Shown: piece by piece, positions 28,888 to 38,287 of the stretch
Layout of the letters: each line of letters starts with the position of its first letter
Numbering within the stretch: the stretch's first letter is position 1
From: Gelidibacter japonicus
GTDB taxonomy: Bacteria > Bacteroidota > Bacteroidia > Flavobacteriales > Flavobacteriaceae
Length of the DNA stretch: 64,000 nucleotides
Assembly (NCBI RefSeq): GCF_010725055.1
Contig: NZ_BJKB01000008.1
Span: 124,001-188,000, forward strand
Direction of reading: 5' to 3'
Translations under genes and position numbers: made by a program
Notes under the pieces: generated by a model
Database searches by the model: none
What the model was told of the DNA's origin: nothing
Seen by the model: only the letters and a program-made list of their open reading frames with translations

Positions 28888-28930
28888 TGTTTAATAGAAT
28901 ACATTAAAGGTTAAACATATTGTATCTTTA
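28888..28930 (+). promoter_or_regulatory. operator TGTTTAA-N16-TTAAACA plus -7 box for tetR unit
   Basis: TGTTTAA (28888-28894) and TTAAACA (28911-28917) form a perfect 7-base inverted repeat with 16 bases between. The -7 box TATCTTTA lies at 28923-28930, 35 bases from the left arm. There is no -33 TTG at the right distance, as expected for a regulated promoter. The same layout occurs before the SDR gene at 35408-35450. The -7 box overlaps a TTG that would extend TetR, which supports the ATG at 28947. Confidence 0.7.
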
Positions 28931-28946
28931 CATCAAAATTACCATC

Positions 28947-29603
28947 ATGGCAAAAAAGAAAAACATATCAGATCAAAACATCCTTTCTTTTTATATGGAT
29001 TATGTTTTAGAACACGGCGCACCACCAAAATCAGTTTATATGTTCGCTAAGACCAACAACTTTGAGGAATCTAAGTTTTACGAACATTTTGGAACCTTTG
29101 AAGCCGTCGAAAAGCGTATTTTCAGAGTGCTTTTTGAGGATACATTAAAGCTTTTGAATAAAAGTGACGACTACCAGCTGTTTGATGCCCGCAATAAATT
29201 GTTAAGTTTTTACTTTACCTTTTTTGAGAATTTAACGGCCAACAGAAGCTATGTGTTATTTGCGCTGCAACAACATAAAAATGCTTTAAAAAACCTATCG
29301 GTCCTGACCGAATTGAAAACAGGCTTTACAAATTATATTGCAAGTTTAGACATTGAAACTTTAGATTTGAAAGAAGAACGGATAGATAAAATACAACGTC
29401 GTGCCTTGCAAGAATCGGCATGGATACAGCTGTTGTTGACCATGAAGTTCTGGATGGACGACACCTCCACTTCCTTTGAGAAAACGGATGTTTTCATTGA
29501 AAAGTCGGTCAACACCAGTTTTGACATTCTGAATATTACTCCGTTGAAAAGCGTGATCGACCTAGGGAAATTCCTCTTTAAGGAAAAAATTCAAATGAAA
29601 TAA
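28947..29603 (+). CDS. TetR-like transcriptional regulator
   Basis: 218 residues from the ATG at 28947. The N-terminal 50 residues form a TetR-type helix-turn-helix (ILSFYMDYVLEHGAPPKSVYM, then FEESKFYEHFGTFEAVEK, the usual recognition-helix tail). The remainder is an all-helical ligand/dimer domain. Divergence from classical TetR is marked. The stop codon touches the ATG of the ABC1 kinase gene, so the two are one operon. Its promoter carries the dyad shared with the SDR gene, so this protein may be the repressor of that regulon (inference). Confidence 0.8.
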   Translation: MAKKKNISDQNILSFYMDYVLEHGAPPKSVYMFAKTNNFEESKFYEHFGTFEAVEKRIFRVLFEDTLKLLNKSDDYQLFDARNKLLSFYFTFFENLTANRSYVLFALQQHKNALKNLSVLTELKTGFTNYIASLDIETLDLKEERIDKIQRRALQESAWIQLLLTMKFWMDDTSTSFEKTDVFIEKSVNTSFDILNITPLKSVIDLGKFLFKEKIQMK

Positions 29604-30914
29604 ATGAAAACAATCGACAGAATCCCCACCTCAAAAATCCAAAGAGCTTCAAAATTGGTTTCAACTGGCGCCAAGGTTGGCGTCAATTACCTCAAATATT
29701 ATGGTGATAAATTGACCAAATCCGAAGATGAGGCACGTTTAAAACTAAATGAAAACAATGCTGAAGACATTTACGACAGTTTAAAACAACTCAAGGGCAG
29801 CGCCCTAAAAGTTGCGCAAATGCTGAGTATGGAAAAAAGCATCATGCCTCAGGCCTATGTCGAGAAATTCTCCTTGGCTCAATTTTCGGTACCGCCATTG
29901 TCGCCACCCCTGGTAATCAAAACTTTTAAAACCTATTTTGGCAAAATGCCCAATGAGCTTTATGACTCCTTCAACACAACTTCTGTAAATGCTGCCAGTA
30001 TCGGCCAAGTCCATATGGCAGAAAAAAACGGGAAGAAACTTGCTGTGAAAATCCAATACCCTGGAGTTGCTGAAAGTATTTCGTCTGATTTGGCCCTTGT
30101 AAAGCCTATTGCCATGAAAATGTTCAATATAAAGGGCAAGGATTCAGACAAATATTTTAAGGAAGTTGAAGGAAAGCTTATTGAGGAAACAAACTATATT
30201 CTGGAAATGCAGCACAGCAAGGAAATTGCTGCGGCATGTTCGCATATTCCACATCTTTTGTTTCCTCAATATTATGAAGACCTATCCTCCGAAAGAATTA
30301 TCACCATGGACTATATGGATGGTGAGCATCTTTCGGAATTTACGGCTCACAACACCAATCAGGAAGTGGCCAACAAATTGGGTCAGGCGCTTTGGGATTT
30401 TTATATGTACCAAATCCACGTCCTTAAAAAGGTACATGCCGATCCGCATCCCGGGAATTTCTTAGTGTCCAAGGAACACAATTTAGTGGCGTTGGATTTT
30501 GGCTGTATGAAAACCATTCCGGACGACTTTTACGAACCTTATTTTGAGCTGGCAAAGCCTGAGAACATATCAGATCAAACTTTGTTTACTTCAAAACTCT
30601 ATCAGTTGGAAATTTTGCGGGAAGATGATTCAGAGGAAGAAATTGCGTTTTTCACTACCATGTTCCATGAGTTATTGAGTTTGTTCACACAGCCATTCCA
30701 CTCTGAAACCTTTGATTTTTCAGATGCCGATTTTTTCGGTAAGATTACTGAATTGGGACAACGGTATTCAAAGAACACCGAACTTCGGAAAATGAACGGC
30801 AACCGAGGGTCCAAACATTTTATCTATATGAACCGAACGTTTTTTGGACTCTACAACCTCATGTTCGACCTAAAGGCTAAAGACATCAAAATCAACAATT
30901 TTACGACCCTATAA
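29604..30914 (+). CDS. ABC1/UbiB-family atypical kinase
   Basis: 436 residues. The ABC1 signature helix LKGSALKVAQMLSME comes first, followed by the Ala-rich SIGQVHMAEKNGKKLAVKIQYPG region with the ATP-contacting Lys, the catalytic HADPHPGNFLV loop and the metal-binding LDFGCMK. UbiB/Coq8 relatives act in isoprenoid-quinone or lipid metabolism as ATPases. In this setting it probably serves a membrane-isoprenoid or light-stress function (inference). Start abuts the tetR stop with no spacer. Confidence 0.88.
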   Translation: MKTIDRIPTSKIQRASKLVSTGAKVGVNYLKYYGDKLTKSEDEARLKLNENNAEDIYDSLKQLKGSALKVAQMLSMEKSIMPQAYVEKFSLAQFSVPPLSPPLVIKTFKTYFGKMPNELYDSFNTTSVNAASIGQVHMAEKNGKKLAVKIQYPGVAESISSDLALVKPIAMKMFNIKGKDSDKYFKEVEGKLIEETNYILEMQHSKEIAAACSHIPHLLFPQYYEDLSSERIITMDYMDGEHLSEFTAHNTNQEVANKLGQALWDFYMYQIHVLKKVHADPHPGNFLVSKEHNLVALDFGCMKTIPDDFYEPYFELAKPENISDQTLFTSKLYQLEILREDDSEEEIAFFTTMFHELLSLFTQPFHSETFDFSDADFFGKITELGQRYSKNTELRKMNGNRGSKHFIYMNRTFFGLYNLMFDLKAKDIKINNFTTL

Positions 30915-31087
30915 GATATAAACCTCTTTTCCTTTTTTAAAAATCTTGACACCATCCTTCTTGTCTATAGACGTTCCAGAAGTTGATTTGGATAGACATG
31001 TATTTACCTGATTGATATTGTAGCTTATAAAGTGCTACTTATGCTTTTTGGTTTATTTTTTATATTTTTATTGTTTTCAGGCTAATA

Positions 31088-34000
31088 ATGGATATCTTTA
31101 CTCCCTTGAAACCTACCAAATTAACGTATAATTTGATCAATATAAATCCCCAAACGGCACAATTTTCAATTGTTGATTCTACTATTTATGAATTATTCAG
31201 TTCATCTCTTTATGACGGTGTCTGGTATTCTGAGAAATCACATCCCCATAGTTTTGTCATAAGTAAAAGCTTCAAGGTGTTATTGGGCTATGAACCCAAT
31301 CACCAACTGTTATGGGACCGCCTTCTTCATCCTGATGACCTGGGTAAATTTCAAGGACATCTCAATTCCATCTGCGGCAAACACGAAATTGGCATTAATG
31401 AAGATCTAAGATTGATCCATAAGTCCGGAGCCAATCTCTGGGTACAATGTCATATTTACTTCAAACCAAATACTGACAACGCGTCAGAATTTATTTTTAT
31501 AGCTTTTAAAAACATCTCTAAAAAAAGAGCTTCAGAATTAGAGTTAATCCACCAGCAAGAAAGGGCCCATGAAATCCTTACCGACAGTTCCATTGGGACT
31601 TGGGAGTGCGATTTAATTACGGGAGAGTCTTACAGTAATAAAAGCTTGGCCGCTATTATCGGTTATACGGCCGATGAGATGAAAGAGTTTACTATTGACA
31701 CATGGACAGCTCTCACCCATCCAGATGATGTTTTGGAGTCAAATCAAATATTGAAGGAACATTTCCGGTCAAAGTCATCTTGTTTTAACAATGAATATCG
31801 GATCAAGCACAAGAAAGGCCATTGGGTTTGGGTAACATCCATAGGAAAAGTTATCAATTACACTAAAGACCACCAACCGAAACGTTTAGAAGGCATATTA
31901 TACGAGATCACCGATAGAAAGAACAACGAGCTTCAGATACAAAAATACAAAGAGCTATTGGAAGGTGTCAATAAAGCTGCAGAAATTGGTGTTTGGGAAG
32001 TGGATTTAGAAACCAATAAGGTTTATTGGAGCAGTGAAATTAAAAAGATGTTTGGAGTTTCAATGTCTTACGAACCGAGCCTTGAAGATGCTATCGGCTT
32101 TTTTAAGGCAGGTGAAAGTCGCCAAAAAGTTATTGATGCTGTACAGAACGCCATTGAAAAGGGAGAGAATTACGACATTGAAGTACAGGGCGTCAACTCA
32201 AAAAACAAAGCCATCTGGACCAGATCCATTGGTGTTTCAGAATACAAGAATGGAAAATGTACCCGCTTATTTGGTTTTTTCCAAAACATCCATAAGAAAA
32301 CGGTAGCCACAAAAAAGCTAGCCCTAAAAGAAGAACTATTTCGGAAAACATTTTCACACGCGCCCGTTGGCATGGCCATTATAGATTTAAATGGAAATAT
32401 TTCTCGAGTCAATAAGGTTTTATGTGAATGTCTCGGCCACAGTGAAAAAGACCTTTTACAAAACAACTTTAACAAGTTCACACATCCTGAGGACAAGGAC
32501 ATTTCCAATGAGTTTATCGATGAGCTTGTACAAAAAACCAGAGAGAGCTTCAAAATGGATAAGCGCTATATCCATAAGGATGGTTCGACCATTTGGGCAC
32601 ATATATCTGTTGCATCCGTTAAAAACGACCTAAACAAAATCACCCATTTTGTGGTTCAGGTTCAAGATATTACGGAACGAAAGAAAAATGAACTTCTTTT
32701 GATCAATTATCAAGACTTACTTGAACGCTCCAATTATCTCGCGAAAATTGGTTCATGGGAAATTAACGTTGATGATTATACCGTCACCTGGAGCAAGTCC
32801 TTACGTAAGATCATAAAAACCAGAGATAATTTAGTTCCCAATTTTCTTGAGTCTATTGAATTTTTCGCCGGCAACACACCTCATAAAGAAGTGCTACAAT
32901 CCGCCTTACACAAGGCCTTAAAGGAAGGGGTAAGTTTTGATCTTGAAGTTCTGGTCAAAGCGGATGGTAAAAGGCGAAAATGGATAAGAATGATAGGCAT
33001 ATCAGAGTTTGTGGACGGGAAATGCAAAAGATTATATGGTCTTATCCAGGACATCAATGATATTAAAAAAGCGCAACTTGCAATCGCTGTCAAAGAAGAG
33101 CAGTGGCGTACGACTTTCAGTCATGCCAAAGCAGGAATGGCCATCATCAATTTTAACGGTAAGGCCGATAATGTCAACAAAAGTCTCTGTGATATTTTTG
33201 GTTATAGCATGAATGAAATGCTAGAAATTGGCATTAAGGATATTTCTTTGAGTGAAGATCTTGACAGAAATATCCAATTAATGGACAATTTGATCAACGG
33301 AGAGGCTGAAAACTTTACCGACGATCTGCGTTTTGTTCATAAAAACGGACATGTAATTTGGGCCAATGTTTCGGTTTCGGCCGTAAAAAATGACTTCAAC
33401 CAATTTACACATATGGTAGCTCAAGTGGTTGATATTACGGAATCAAAGACGAATCAAATTCTTTTAAAGAAATATAAAGACAGTTTAGAGCGCTCAAATA
33501 CGGTTGCTAAGATTGGCTCGTGGGAAATAGATCCTGAAACAAAGAGCTTATATTGGAGCTCCAACCTTGGTCGATTGCTCGGCGCGACCACTTACACTCC
33601 CCGTATTTTTAGTGATTCAATTAAAAAATATGTGCTTGATGAAGACCAGGACCAATTGGTCAGCTTGATTAACGATGCCATAGAAAAAGGTATTAATTTC
33701 GATTTAGAAATTCAGTTAAAAACAAGTATGGGCCTTCGTTGGATGCGGATGTTGGGGGTTTCCGATTTTGAGAATGGATCCTGTAAAATGCTACATGGAC
33801 TGATACAGGATATTGACGATTTCAAAAAAGCGGAATTGGAAATTGTACTCAGGGAAGAGGAATTTAGACAAACTTTCTGGCATGCTCCAATTGGGATGGC
33901 CCTCTTGGATTTAAACGGTAAAATCATCAAAGTCAATCCGGTAATTTGTGAAACTTTCGGTTATACCGAACAGGAATTGATCAATATTGAGAAAAGTGCC

Positions 34001-34909
34001 ATTTCACATCCGGATGATATGGAACTTACAAACAAGTTACTTGATGAAGTTTTAAGTGGAAAGCGCGAAAGTTTCCAGCAGGAGAAACGCTATTTTCATA
34101 AAAATCGAAAATTGATCTGGGGCATCCTTTCCGTTTCAGCCGTTAGGAACGACAAGGGAGAAACAACACACTATGTGCTACAGATCAGTAATATTACCGA
34201 TAAAAAGCTATTGACCGAAAGTTTAAAAGAACACAATAACCGACTTCAAAATTACGCTCATATTGTATCCCACAATTTGCGATCGCATACCGGAAATCTG
34301 TCTATGTTGTTGGAATTGATTGAATTAAGCAATCATCAAGGCTGTAATAATGAGCTCTTTAGCCATATCAAGTCAGCTTCCAACAATATGAATGAAACGG
34401 TGCAACATTTAAGCGAGATCGTCGAAATCAACAATCTCATTAAAGACACACTTGAACCACAAAATCTAAGAAAACGGGTTGATAAATCGATAGAAAACGT
34501 TCAGACGTCTATAAATCAAATCAACGGCGAAATGATCGTTAAGGTTAGAGAAGATTATATGGTTTATGCTGTTCCGTCCTATTTGGACAGCATTGTACTC
34601 AACCTACTCACCAATGCGATAAAATACAGATCTCCCCACCGACTTTTAAAAATCGAGATAAAAGCTGGAAAAAGGAATGGTTATACTTACCTGAGCATTT
34701 CAGACAATGGATTGGGAATCGATCTCGAAAAAAATGGCTTAAAGATATTTGGTATGTACAAAACCTTTCATGAGCACAAAAATGCCAGAGGTATTGGGCT
34801 ATTTATCAGCAAAAATCAAATTGAGGCCATGGGAGGACGGATAGATGTTGAAAGCCAACCTAATATTGGAAGTACCTTCACTTTATATTTTAATGATGAA
34901 AAAAATTAA
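31088..34909 (+). CDS. multi-PAS sensor histidine kinase
   Basis: 1273 residues and no membrane span, so a cytoplasmic sensor. About eight PAS/PAC units occupy residues 30-1045. From about residue 290 they fall into three tandem copies of a two-PAS block of about 255 residues: type A begins IGVWEVD or IGSWEI, and type B has FSHAPVGMAIIDLNG-like text ending in QVQDITERK. The kinase core has the phospho-acceptor His1062 in IVSHNLRSHTG, N-box NLLTNAIKYRSP and G-box DNGLGIDL, with a second glycine motif GIGLFISKNQIEAMGG. The response regulator gene overlaps its 3' end. Confidence 0.92.
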   Translation: MDIFTPLKPTKLTYNLININPQTAQFSIVDSTIYELFSSSLYDGVWYSEKSHPHSFVISKSFKVLLGYEPNHQLLWDRLLHPDDLGKFQGHLNSICGKHEIGINEDLRLIHKSGANLWVQCHIYFKPNTDNASEFIFIAFKNISKKRASELELIHQQERAHEILTDSSIGTWECDLITGESYSNKSLAAIIGYTADEMKEFTIDTWTALTHPDDVLESNQILKEHFRSKSSCFNNEYRIKHKKGHWVWVTSIGKVINYTKDHQPKRLEGILYEITDRKNNELQIQKYKELLEGVNKAAEIGVWEVDLETNKVYWSSEIKKMFGVSMSYEPSLEDAIGFFKAGESRQKVIDAVQNAIEKGENYDIEVQGVNSKNKAIWTRSIGVSEYKNGKCTRLFGFFQNIHKKTVATKKLALKEELFRKTFSHAPVGMAIIDLNGNISRVNKVLCECLGHSEKDLLQNNFNKFTHPEDKDISNEFIDELVQKTRESFKMDKRYIHKDGSTIWAHISVASVKNDLNKITHFVVQVQDITERKKNELLLINYQDLLERSNYLAKIGSWEINVDDYTVTWSKSLRKIIKTRDNLVPNFLESIEFFAGNTPHKEVLQSALHKALKEGVSFDLEVLVKADGKRRKWIRMIGISEFVDGKCKRLYGLIQDINDIKKAQLAIAVKEEQWRTTFSHAKAGMAIINFNGKADNVNKSLCDIFGYSMNEMLEIGIKDISLSEDLDRNIQLMDNLINGEAENFTDDLRFVHKNGHVIWANVSVSAVKNDFNQFTHMVAQVVDITESKTNQILLKKYKDSLERSNTVAKIGSWEIDPETKSLYWSSNLGRLLGATTYTPRIFSDSIKKYVLDEDQDQLVSLINDAIEKGINFDLEIQLKTSMGLRWMRMLGVSDFENGSCKMLHGLIQDIDDFKKAELEIVLREEEFRQTFWHAPIGMALLDLNGKIIKVNPVICETFGYTEQELINIEKSAISHPDDMELTNKLLDEVLSGKRESFQQEKRYFHKNRKLIWGILSVSAVRNDKGETTHYVLQISNITDKKLLTESLKEHNNRLQNYAHIVSHNLRSHTGNLSMLLELIELSNHQGCNNELFSHIKSASNNMNETVQHLSEIVEINNLIKDTLEPQNLRKRVDKSIENVQTSINQINGEMIVKVREDYMVYAVPSYLDSIVLNLLTNAIKYRSPHRLLKIEIKAGKRNGYTYLSISDNGLGIDLEKNGLKIFGMYKTFHEHKNARGIGLFISKNQIEAMGGRIDVESQPNIGSTFTLYFNDEKN

Positions 34910-35300
34910 AACCATATGTATCATAGACGACGACCCTATCTTTAGATTTGGAACCATAAAAATGATGGAGAACGTACAATTGTCACTCAATTTTTTGGTT
35001 TATAAAAATGGAAAAGACGCCTATGATCAATTATTGCCTAAACTTCAACTTAATACCAACTTGCCAGATGCCATTTTATTAGACCTCAATATGCCAGTAA
35101 TGGACGGTTGGCAATTTTTGGACGAACTGGCCAAAATTCCTATCGCTGAAAACATCCCAATTTACATTGTCAGCTCATCTGTGGATAATCGGGATATTAA
35201 AAAGGCAAAAACCTATAAAATGGTCAATAAATATATCATAAAACCATTTTCAATTCCCAAAATCAAGGAACTCATTGAAGAATTGGAAAACCAGGATTAA
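34896..35300 (+). CDS. single-domain response regulator
   Basis: 134 residues from the ATG at 34896 (an ATG three bases earlier is equally possible). It starts inside the kinase gene, which ends at 34909, so the two are translationally coupled. Receiver-domain residues: acidic pair IIDDDP near residue 10, phospho-acceptor Asp63 in LLDLNMPVMDG, Ser in IVSSSVD, and Lys in YIIKPFSIPK. No output domain, so it acts by protein contact, probably in a phosphorelay with the large PAS kinase. Confidence 0.9.
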   Translation: MKKIKTICIIDDDPIFRFGTIKMMENVQLSLNFLVYKNGKDAYDQLLPKLQLNTNLPDAILLDLNMPVMDGWQFLDELAKIPIAENIPIYIVSSSVDNRDIKKAKTYKMVNKYIIKPFSIPKIKELIEELENQD

Positions 35301-35407
35301 TCGTTTTTTAATTCCGTTTACGTCCGCCCTATAACGCTTTAACTTCACTTGCAAGTAGAGAAAGGCCATTCATTCTAAAAGATATTGACCCTCCTTAGCT
35401 TTATTTT

Positions 35408-35450
35408 TGTTTAACATTTATTATTTTTAGTTAAACATATCGTATCTTTA
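35408..35450 (+). promoter_or_regulatory. operator TGTTTAA-N16-TTAAACA plus -7 box for SDR gene
   Basis: TGTTTAA (35408-35414), 16 bases, TTAAACA (35431-35437), then TATCTTTA (35443-35450). Spacing is identical, base for base, to the tetR promoter at 28888-28930, and the shared block TTAAACATAT-x-GTATCTTTAC continues past the arm. The start codon of the SDR gene is 19 bases beyond the -7 box. Confidence 0.7.
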
Positions 35451-35468
35451 CCTAAAATTCGCACTCTC

Positions 35469-36899
35469 TTGAAAATTCTTGTTACAGGTTCCACTGGTTA
35501 TATCGGAAAAAGACTCATTCCCATTCTTCTCAATGAAGGCCACGAAGTGGTGTGTGCCGTCAGGGACAAGCTAAGAGTGGACAATAATCTTCTTGAAGAA
35601 CCGCATATTTCCTTTGTTGAGGCCGACTTTTTAAAACCGGAAACTCTTGAGACTATCCCGAAGGACATTGATGTTGTTTACTATCTAATTCACTCCATGT
35701 CAAGCAGCTCCGATGATTTTGAAAAATTGGAAGCAGCATGTGCAACAAACTTTAAAACCTATTTTGACACAACAAGGGTCAAACAGGTGATTTATTTGAG
35801 TGGTATTACCAATGAAGAGAGTTTGTCAAAGCATCTGCAATCACGAAAAAATGTGGAAGATTTACTGGCTTCCGAACACTATGCACTTACCATATTCAAA
35901 GCAGGCATTATTGTAGGTTCAGGGAGTTCTTCCTTTGAAATCATTCGGGATTTGGTTGAAAAATTACCGGTGATGATTGCTCCCAAATGGTTAAACACAA
36001 AGACACAACCACTGGCAGTCAGAGACATACTGTCATTTTTATCAAGAGCAAAAGGCAAAGAGGAACTTTATAACAAAAGCTATGATGTCTTTGGTCCAGA
36101 AACCATGACCTACAAAGAGATGCTGCTCAACTTCGCTGAAATCCGAAATTTGAAACGCTACATTCTTACCGTGCCGATCATGACCCCGAAACTATCTTCC
36201 TACTGGCTCTATTTTGTGACTTCCACGTCGTATAAACTAGCGTCGTCCTTAGTGGATAGTATGGGTGTGCAAATTATTGGTAAAGAAAGTAATATCAATG
36301 AGCTTTTAGATGTGCATCCCATTAGTTATCGAGAGGCCGTGGAATTGGCCTTTGAAAAGATTGAGCAAAACAGCATTGTTTCCAGTTGGAAGGATTCTCT
36401 GGTCAGTAGTGGCCGACTCAAAAAGAGTCTTCATAAATATGTCAATGTACCCACCTATGGTTGCTTCACAGATTATAAGGAACGTGAGGTCTTGGACATG
36501 GACACCACTATTAATCGCATCTGGTCCATCGGTGGCTCTACGGGTTGGTATTATGGGAATTATTTGTGGCAGATTAGAGGCCATCTCGACAAACTATTTG
36601 GAGGAATTGGCTTGCGACGAGGGAGGACGCATGCTTCCGAATTGAATGCTGGAGATGCGTTGGATTTCTGGCGCGTGATTTTTAGCGATAAAAAAGAACG
36701 GAAACTATTGCTCTACGCCGAAATGAAACTTCCTGGCGAAGCATGGCTGGAATTCAAGATAGAGGACGGATTATTAAAGCAAACTGCCACATTTAGACCT
36801 CACGGACTGGCAGGCAGGTTATATTGGTATAGCGTGTTGCCTTTTCACGGGTTTATTTTTAGGGGAATGATCAATAAATTAGTTGAAAATAAAGTCTAA
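35469..36899 (+). CDS. SDR-family oxidoreductase with DUF2867 domain
   Basis: 476 residues. N-terminal extended SDR/NmrA-like Rossmann domain (ILVTGSTGYIGKRLIPIL, later VVYYLIHSM and KAGIIVGSGSSSF). The C-terminal DUF2867 domain spans about residues 320-470, with RIWSIGGSTGWYYGNYLWQI and FRPHGLAGRLYWYSVLPFHG. Such fusions occur near photolyase genes in Bacteroidetes, and the substrate is unknown. Start TTG at 35469, set by the promoter 19 bases upstream and the immediate Rossmann motif. Confidence 0.88.
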   Translation: MKILVTGSTGYIGKRLIPILLNEGHEVVCAVRDKLRVDNNLLEEPHISFVEADFLKPETLETIPKDIDVVYYLIHSMSSSSDDFEKLEAACATNFKTYFDTTRVKQVIYLSGITNEESLSKHLQSRKNVEDLLASEHYALTIFKAGIIVGSGSSSFEIIRDLVEKLPVMIAPKWLNTKTQPLAVRDILSFLSRAKGKEELYNKSYDVFGPETMTYKEMLLNFAEIRNLKRYILTVPIMTPKLSSYWLYFVTSTSYKLASSLVDSMGVQIIGKESNINELLDVHPISYREAVELAFEKIEQNSIVSSWKDSLVSSGRLKKSLHKYVNVPTYGCFTDYKEREVLDMDTTINRIWSIGGSTGWYYGNYLWQIRGHLDKLFGGIGLRRGRTHASELNAGDALDFWRVIFSDKKERKLLLYAEMKLPGEAWLEFKIEDGLLKQTATFRPHGLAGRLYWYSVLPFHGFIFRGMINKLVENKV

Positions 36900-37006
36900 A
36901 GGCAATTTTACTACAATCGGAGATTGGTAAATTATGGCTCAAAATTGATCATTTATTCCTAATAAAATCTATAAATTCCAAAATCACTGAAGAATGTGTT
37001 AATTAT

Positions 37007-37059
37007 TGTTTAATGTTTTGGCCATAACTGTAAACGCCAATTTAATTTAACTATCTTTA
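37007..37059 (+). promoter_or_regulatory. weaker copy of the TGTTTAA-N16 operator
   Basis: TGTTTAA (37007-37013), 16 bases, then GTAAACG (37030-37036), which matches five of seven positions of TTAAACA. The only -7-like box, TATCTTTA (37052-37059), is 10 bases further away than in the two strong copies. Supported by the identical half-site spacing but uncertain. Confidence 0.4.
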
Positions 37060-37063
37060 GGCC

Positions 37064-37498
37064 ATGATTTTGAACACCACATATTCCAATAAAAAACACG
37101 ATGAACTCATCAATGACCTGCTCGGCAAACCGTTTAGTTTGTGGCAGTCCATAATGATGAAAGGTATCGGCTCCAAACGGATGATCATTGAAGAGACGAG
37201 CCCAAATATGACGCCATATCTCAATACGGTGGCAGACGTCAATTATGCCAACTTGGAATTACGTCCTGTAGGCATACTCGTTAGAATCAATAAAGGCCTA
37301 AATAATTATACTTGGGTCATTCCTTATTACAAACTGGCCATTCACAGAAGCAATGGATGCAGCATTCATGCAGAGGGGAAATTCATCAATTTTAGACCGA
37401 ATTCGAATTACAGGGAAAACAAGGCTTTTTTTGACAAGCTCCTGAACGAGAAAGTAAAATATGAGTCACAATACCATACCCTCCCGTCATTTCAATGA
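37064..37498 (+). CDS. uncharacterised protein of the photolyase neighbourhood
   Basis: 144 residues, soluble, no signal peptide. Visible landmarks: FSLWQSIMMKGIGSKRMIIEE, a basic, Asn-rich stretch in the second half and the tail YHTLPSFQ. I do not recognise a named domain. Its position between SDR-DUF2867 and folE, with a likely copy of the shared operator upstream, suggests a role in the same response. Codon use is like that of the neighbours. Confidence 0.65.
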   Translation: MILNTTYSNKKHDELINDLLGKPFSLWQSIMMKGIGSKRMIIEETSPNMTPYLNTVADVNYANLELRPVGILVRINKGLNNYTWVIPYYKLAIHRSNGCSIHAEGKFINFRPNSNYRENKAFFDKLLNEKVKYESQYHTLPSFQ

Positions 37499-37587
37499 AA
37501 CAATCGATTCGCCATTTTAATTTTTAACACTAAATGTTGCTTTGCTTTGGATAGCAAATTCCAAGGACAGCACTCAAAAAAGACACT

Positions 37588-38283
37588 ATGATTCCGGAAA
37601 AAGATTTAAAAATATTTAAAGTCAACCAAATGATCAACGATTTCAACACACAGGTTGGCGACGATCATTTATACACGGGATTGGAAACTCCTATGAAGAA
37701 AGATGCTTTTAAGCTTTCTGACAAGGAAAAGAAAAAGCGGATCTCCGTTTTGTTTGAAGAAATCATGGAAGTGTTAGGATTGGATCTCACCAACGACTCA
37801 TTAAAAGGCACACCAAATCGGGTAGCCAAAATGTATGTGGATGAGATTTTTTCTGGTCTGAATCCTGCCAACAAACCTAAAATCACTTTATTCGACAACA
37901 ACTACCAGTACAACCAAATGTTGGTGGAAAAAAACATCAGTTTCCATTCCAACTGCGAACATCATTTTGTACCCATTTTTGGCAAAGCTCATGTCGCTTA
38001 TATTTCTGCAGGAAAAGTCATTGGCCTGTCAAAATTAAACCGCATTGTTCACTATTATGCAAGTCGGCCGCAAGTTCAAGAGCGCTTGACCAATCAGATT
38101 GCAGAAGAATTAAAACATATTTTGGGAACTGAAGATGTCGCGGTCATTATTGACGCAAAACATCTATGCGTTTCCTCTCGAGGCATCAAGGATGAATCCT
38201 CAACAACCATTACCTCATATTACGGTGGAAAATTTGGCGCACCGGAAAAAATCGCCGAATTACAAAACTATTTAAAAGATTGA
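37588..38283 (+). CDS. folE: GTP cyclohydrolase I
   Basis: 231 residues. Zinc ligands Cys123 and Cys194 lie in CEHHFVPIFGKAH and in AKHLCVSSRG. The GTP-binding stretch LSKLNRIVHYYASRPQVQE and the end motif DESSTTITSYYGG are also intact. It converts GTP to dihydroneopterin triphosphate, the first step of folate and pterins. Co-location with a photolyase suggests it supplies the folate antenna pigment (inference). It is followed after four bases by a small helical protein gene. Confidence 0.95.
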   Translation: MIPEKDLKIFKVNQMINDFNTQVGDDHLYTGLETPMKKDAFKLSDKEKKKRISVLFEEIMEVLGLDLTNDSLKGTPNRVAKMYVDEIFSGLNPANKPKITLFDNNYQYNQMLVEKNISFHSNCEHHFVPIFGKAHVAYISAGKVIGLSKLNRIVHYYASRPQVQERLTNQIAEELKHILGTEDVAVIIDAKHLCVSSRGIKDESSTTITSYYGGKFGAPEKIAELQNYLKD

Positions 38284-38287
38284 CATT

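Noticed and set aside
30910-31020. Minus-strand tail reading KKDGVKIFKKGKEVYIL before a stop
   Set aside because: No in-frame start before an upstream stop. Could be the relic of a lost gene but too short to call.
32034-33936. Several open frames inside the PAS kinase gene on both strands
   Set aside because: All are shadows of the kinase reading frame. The kinase has continuous PAS and kinase motifs across the region.
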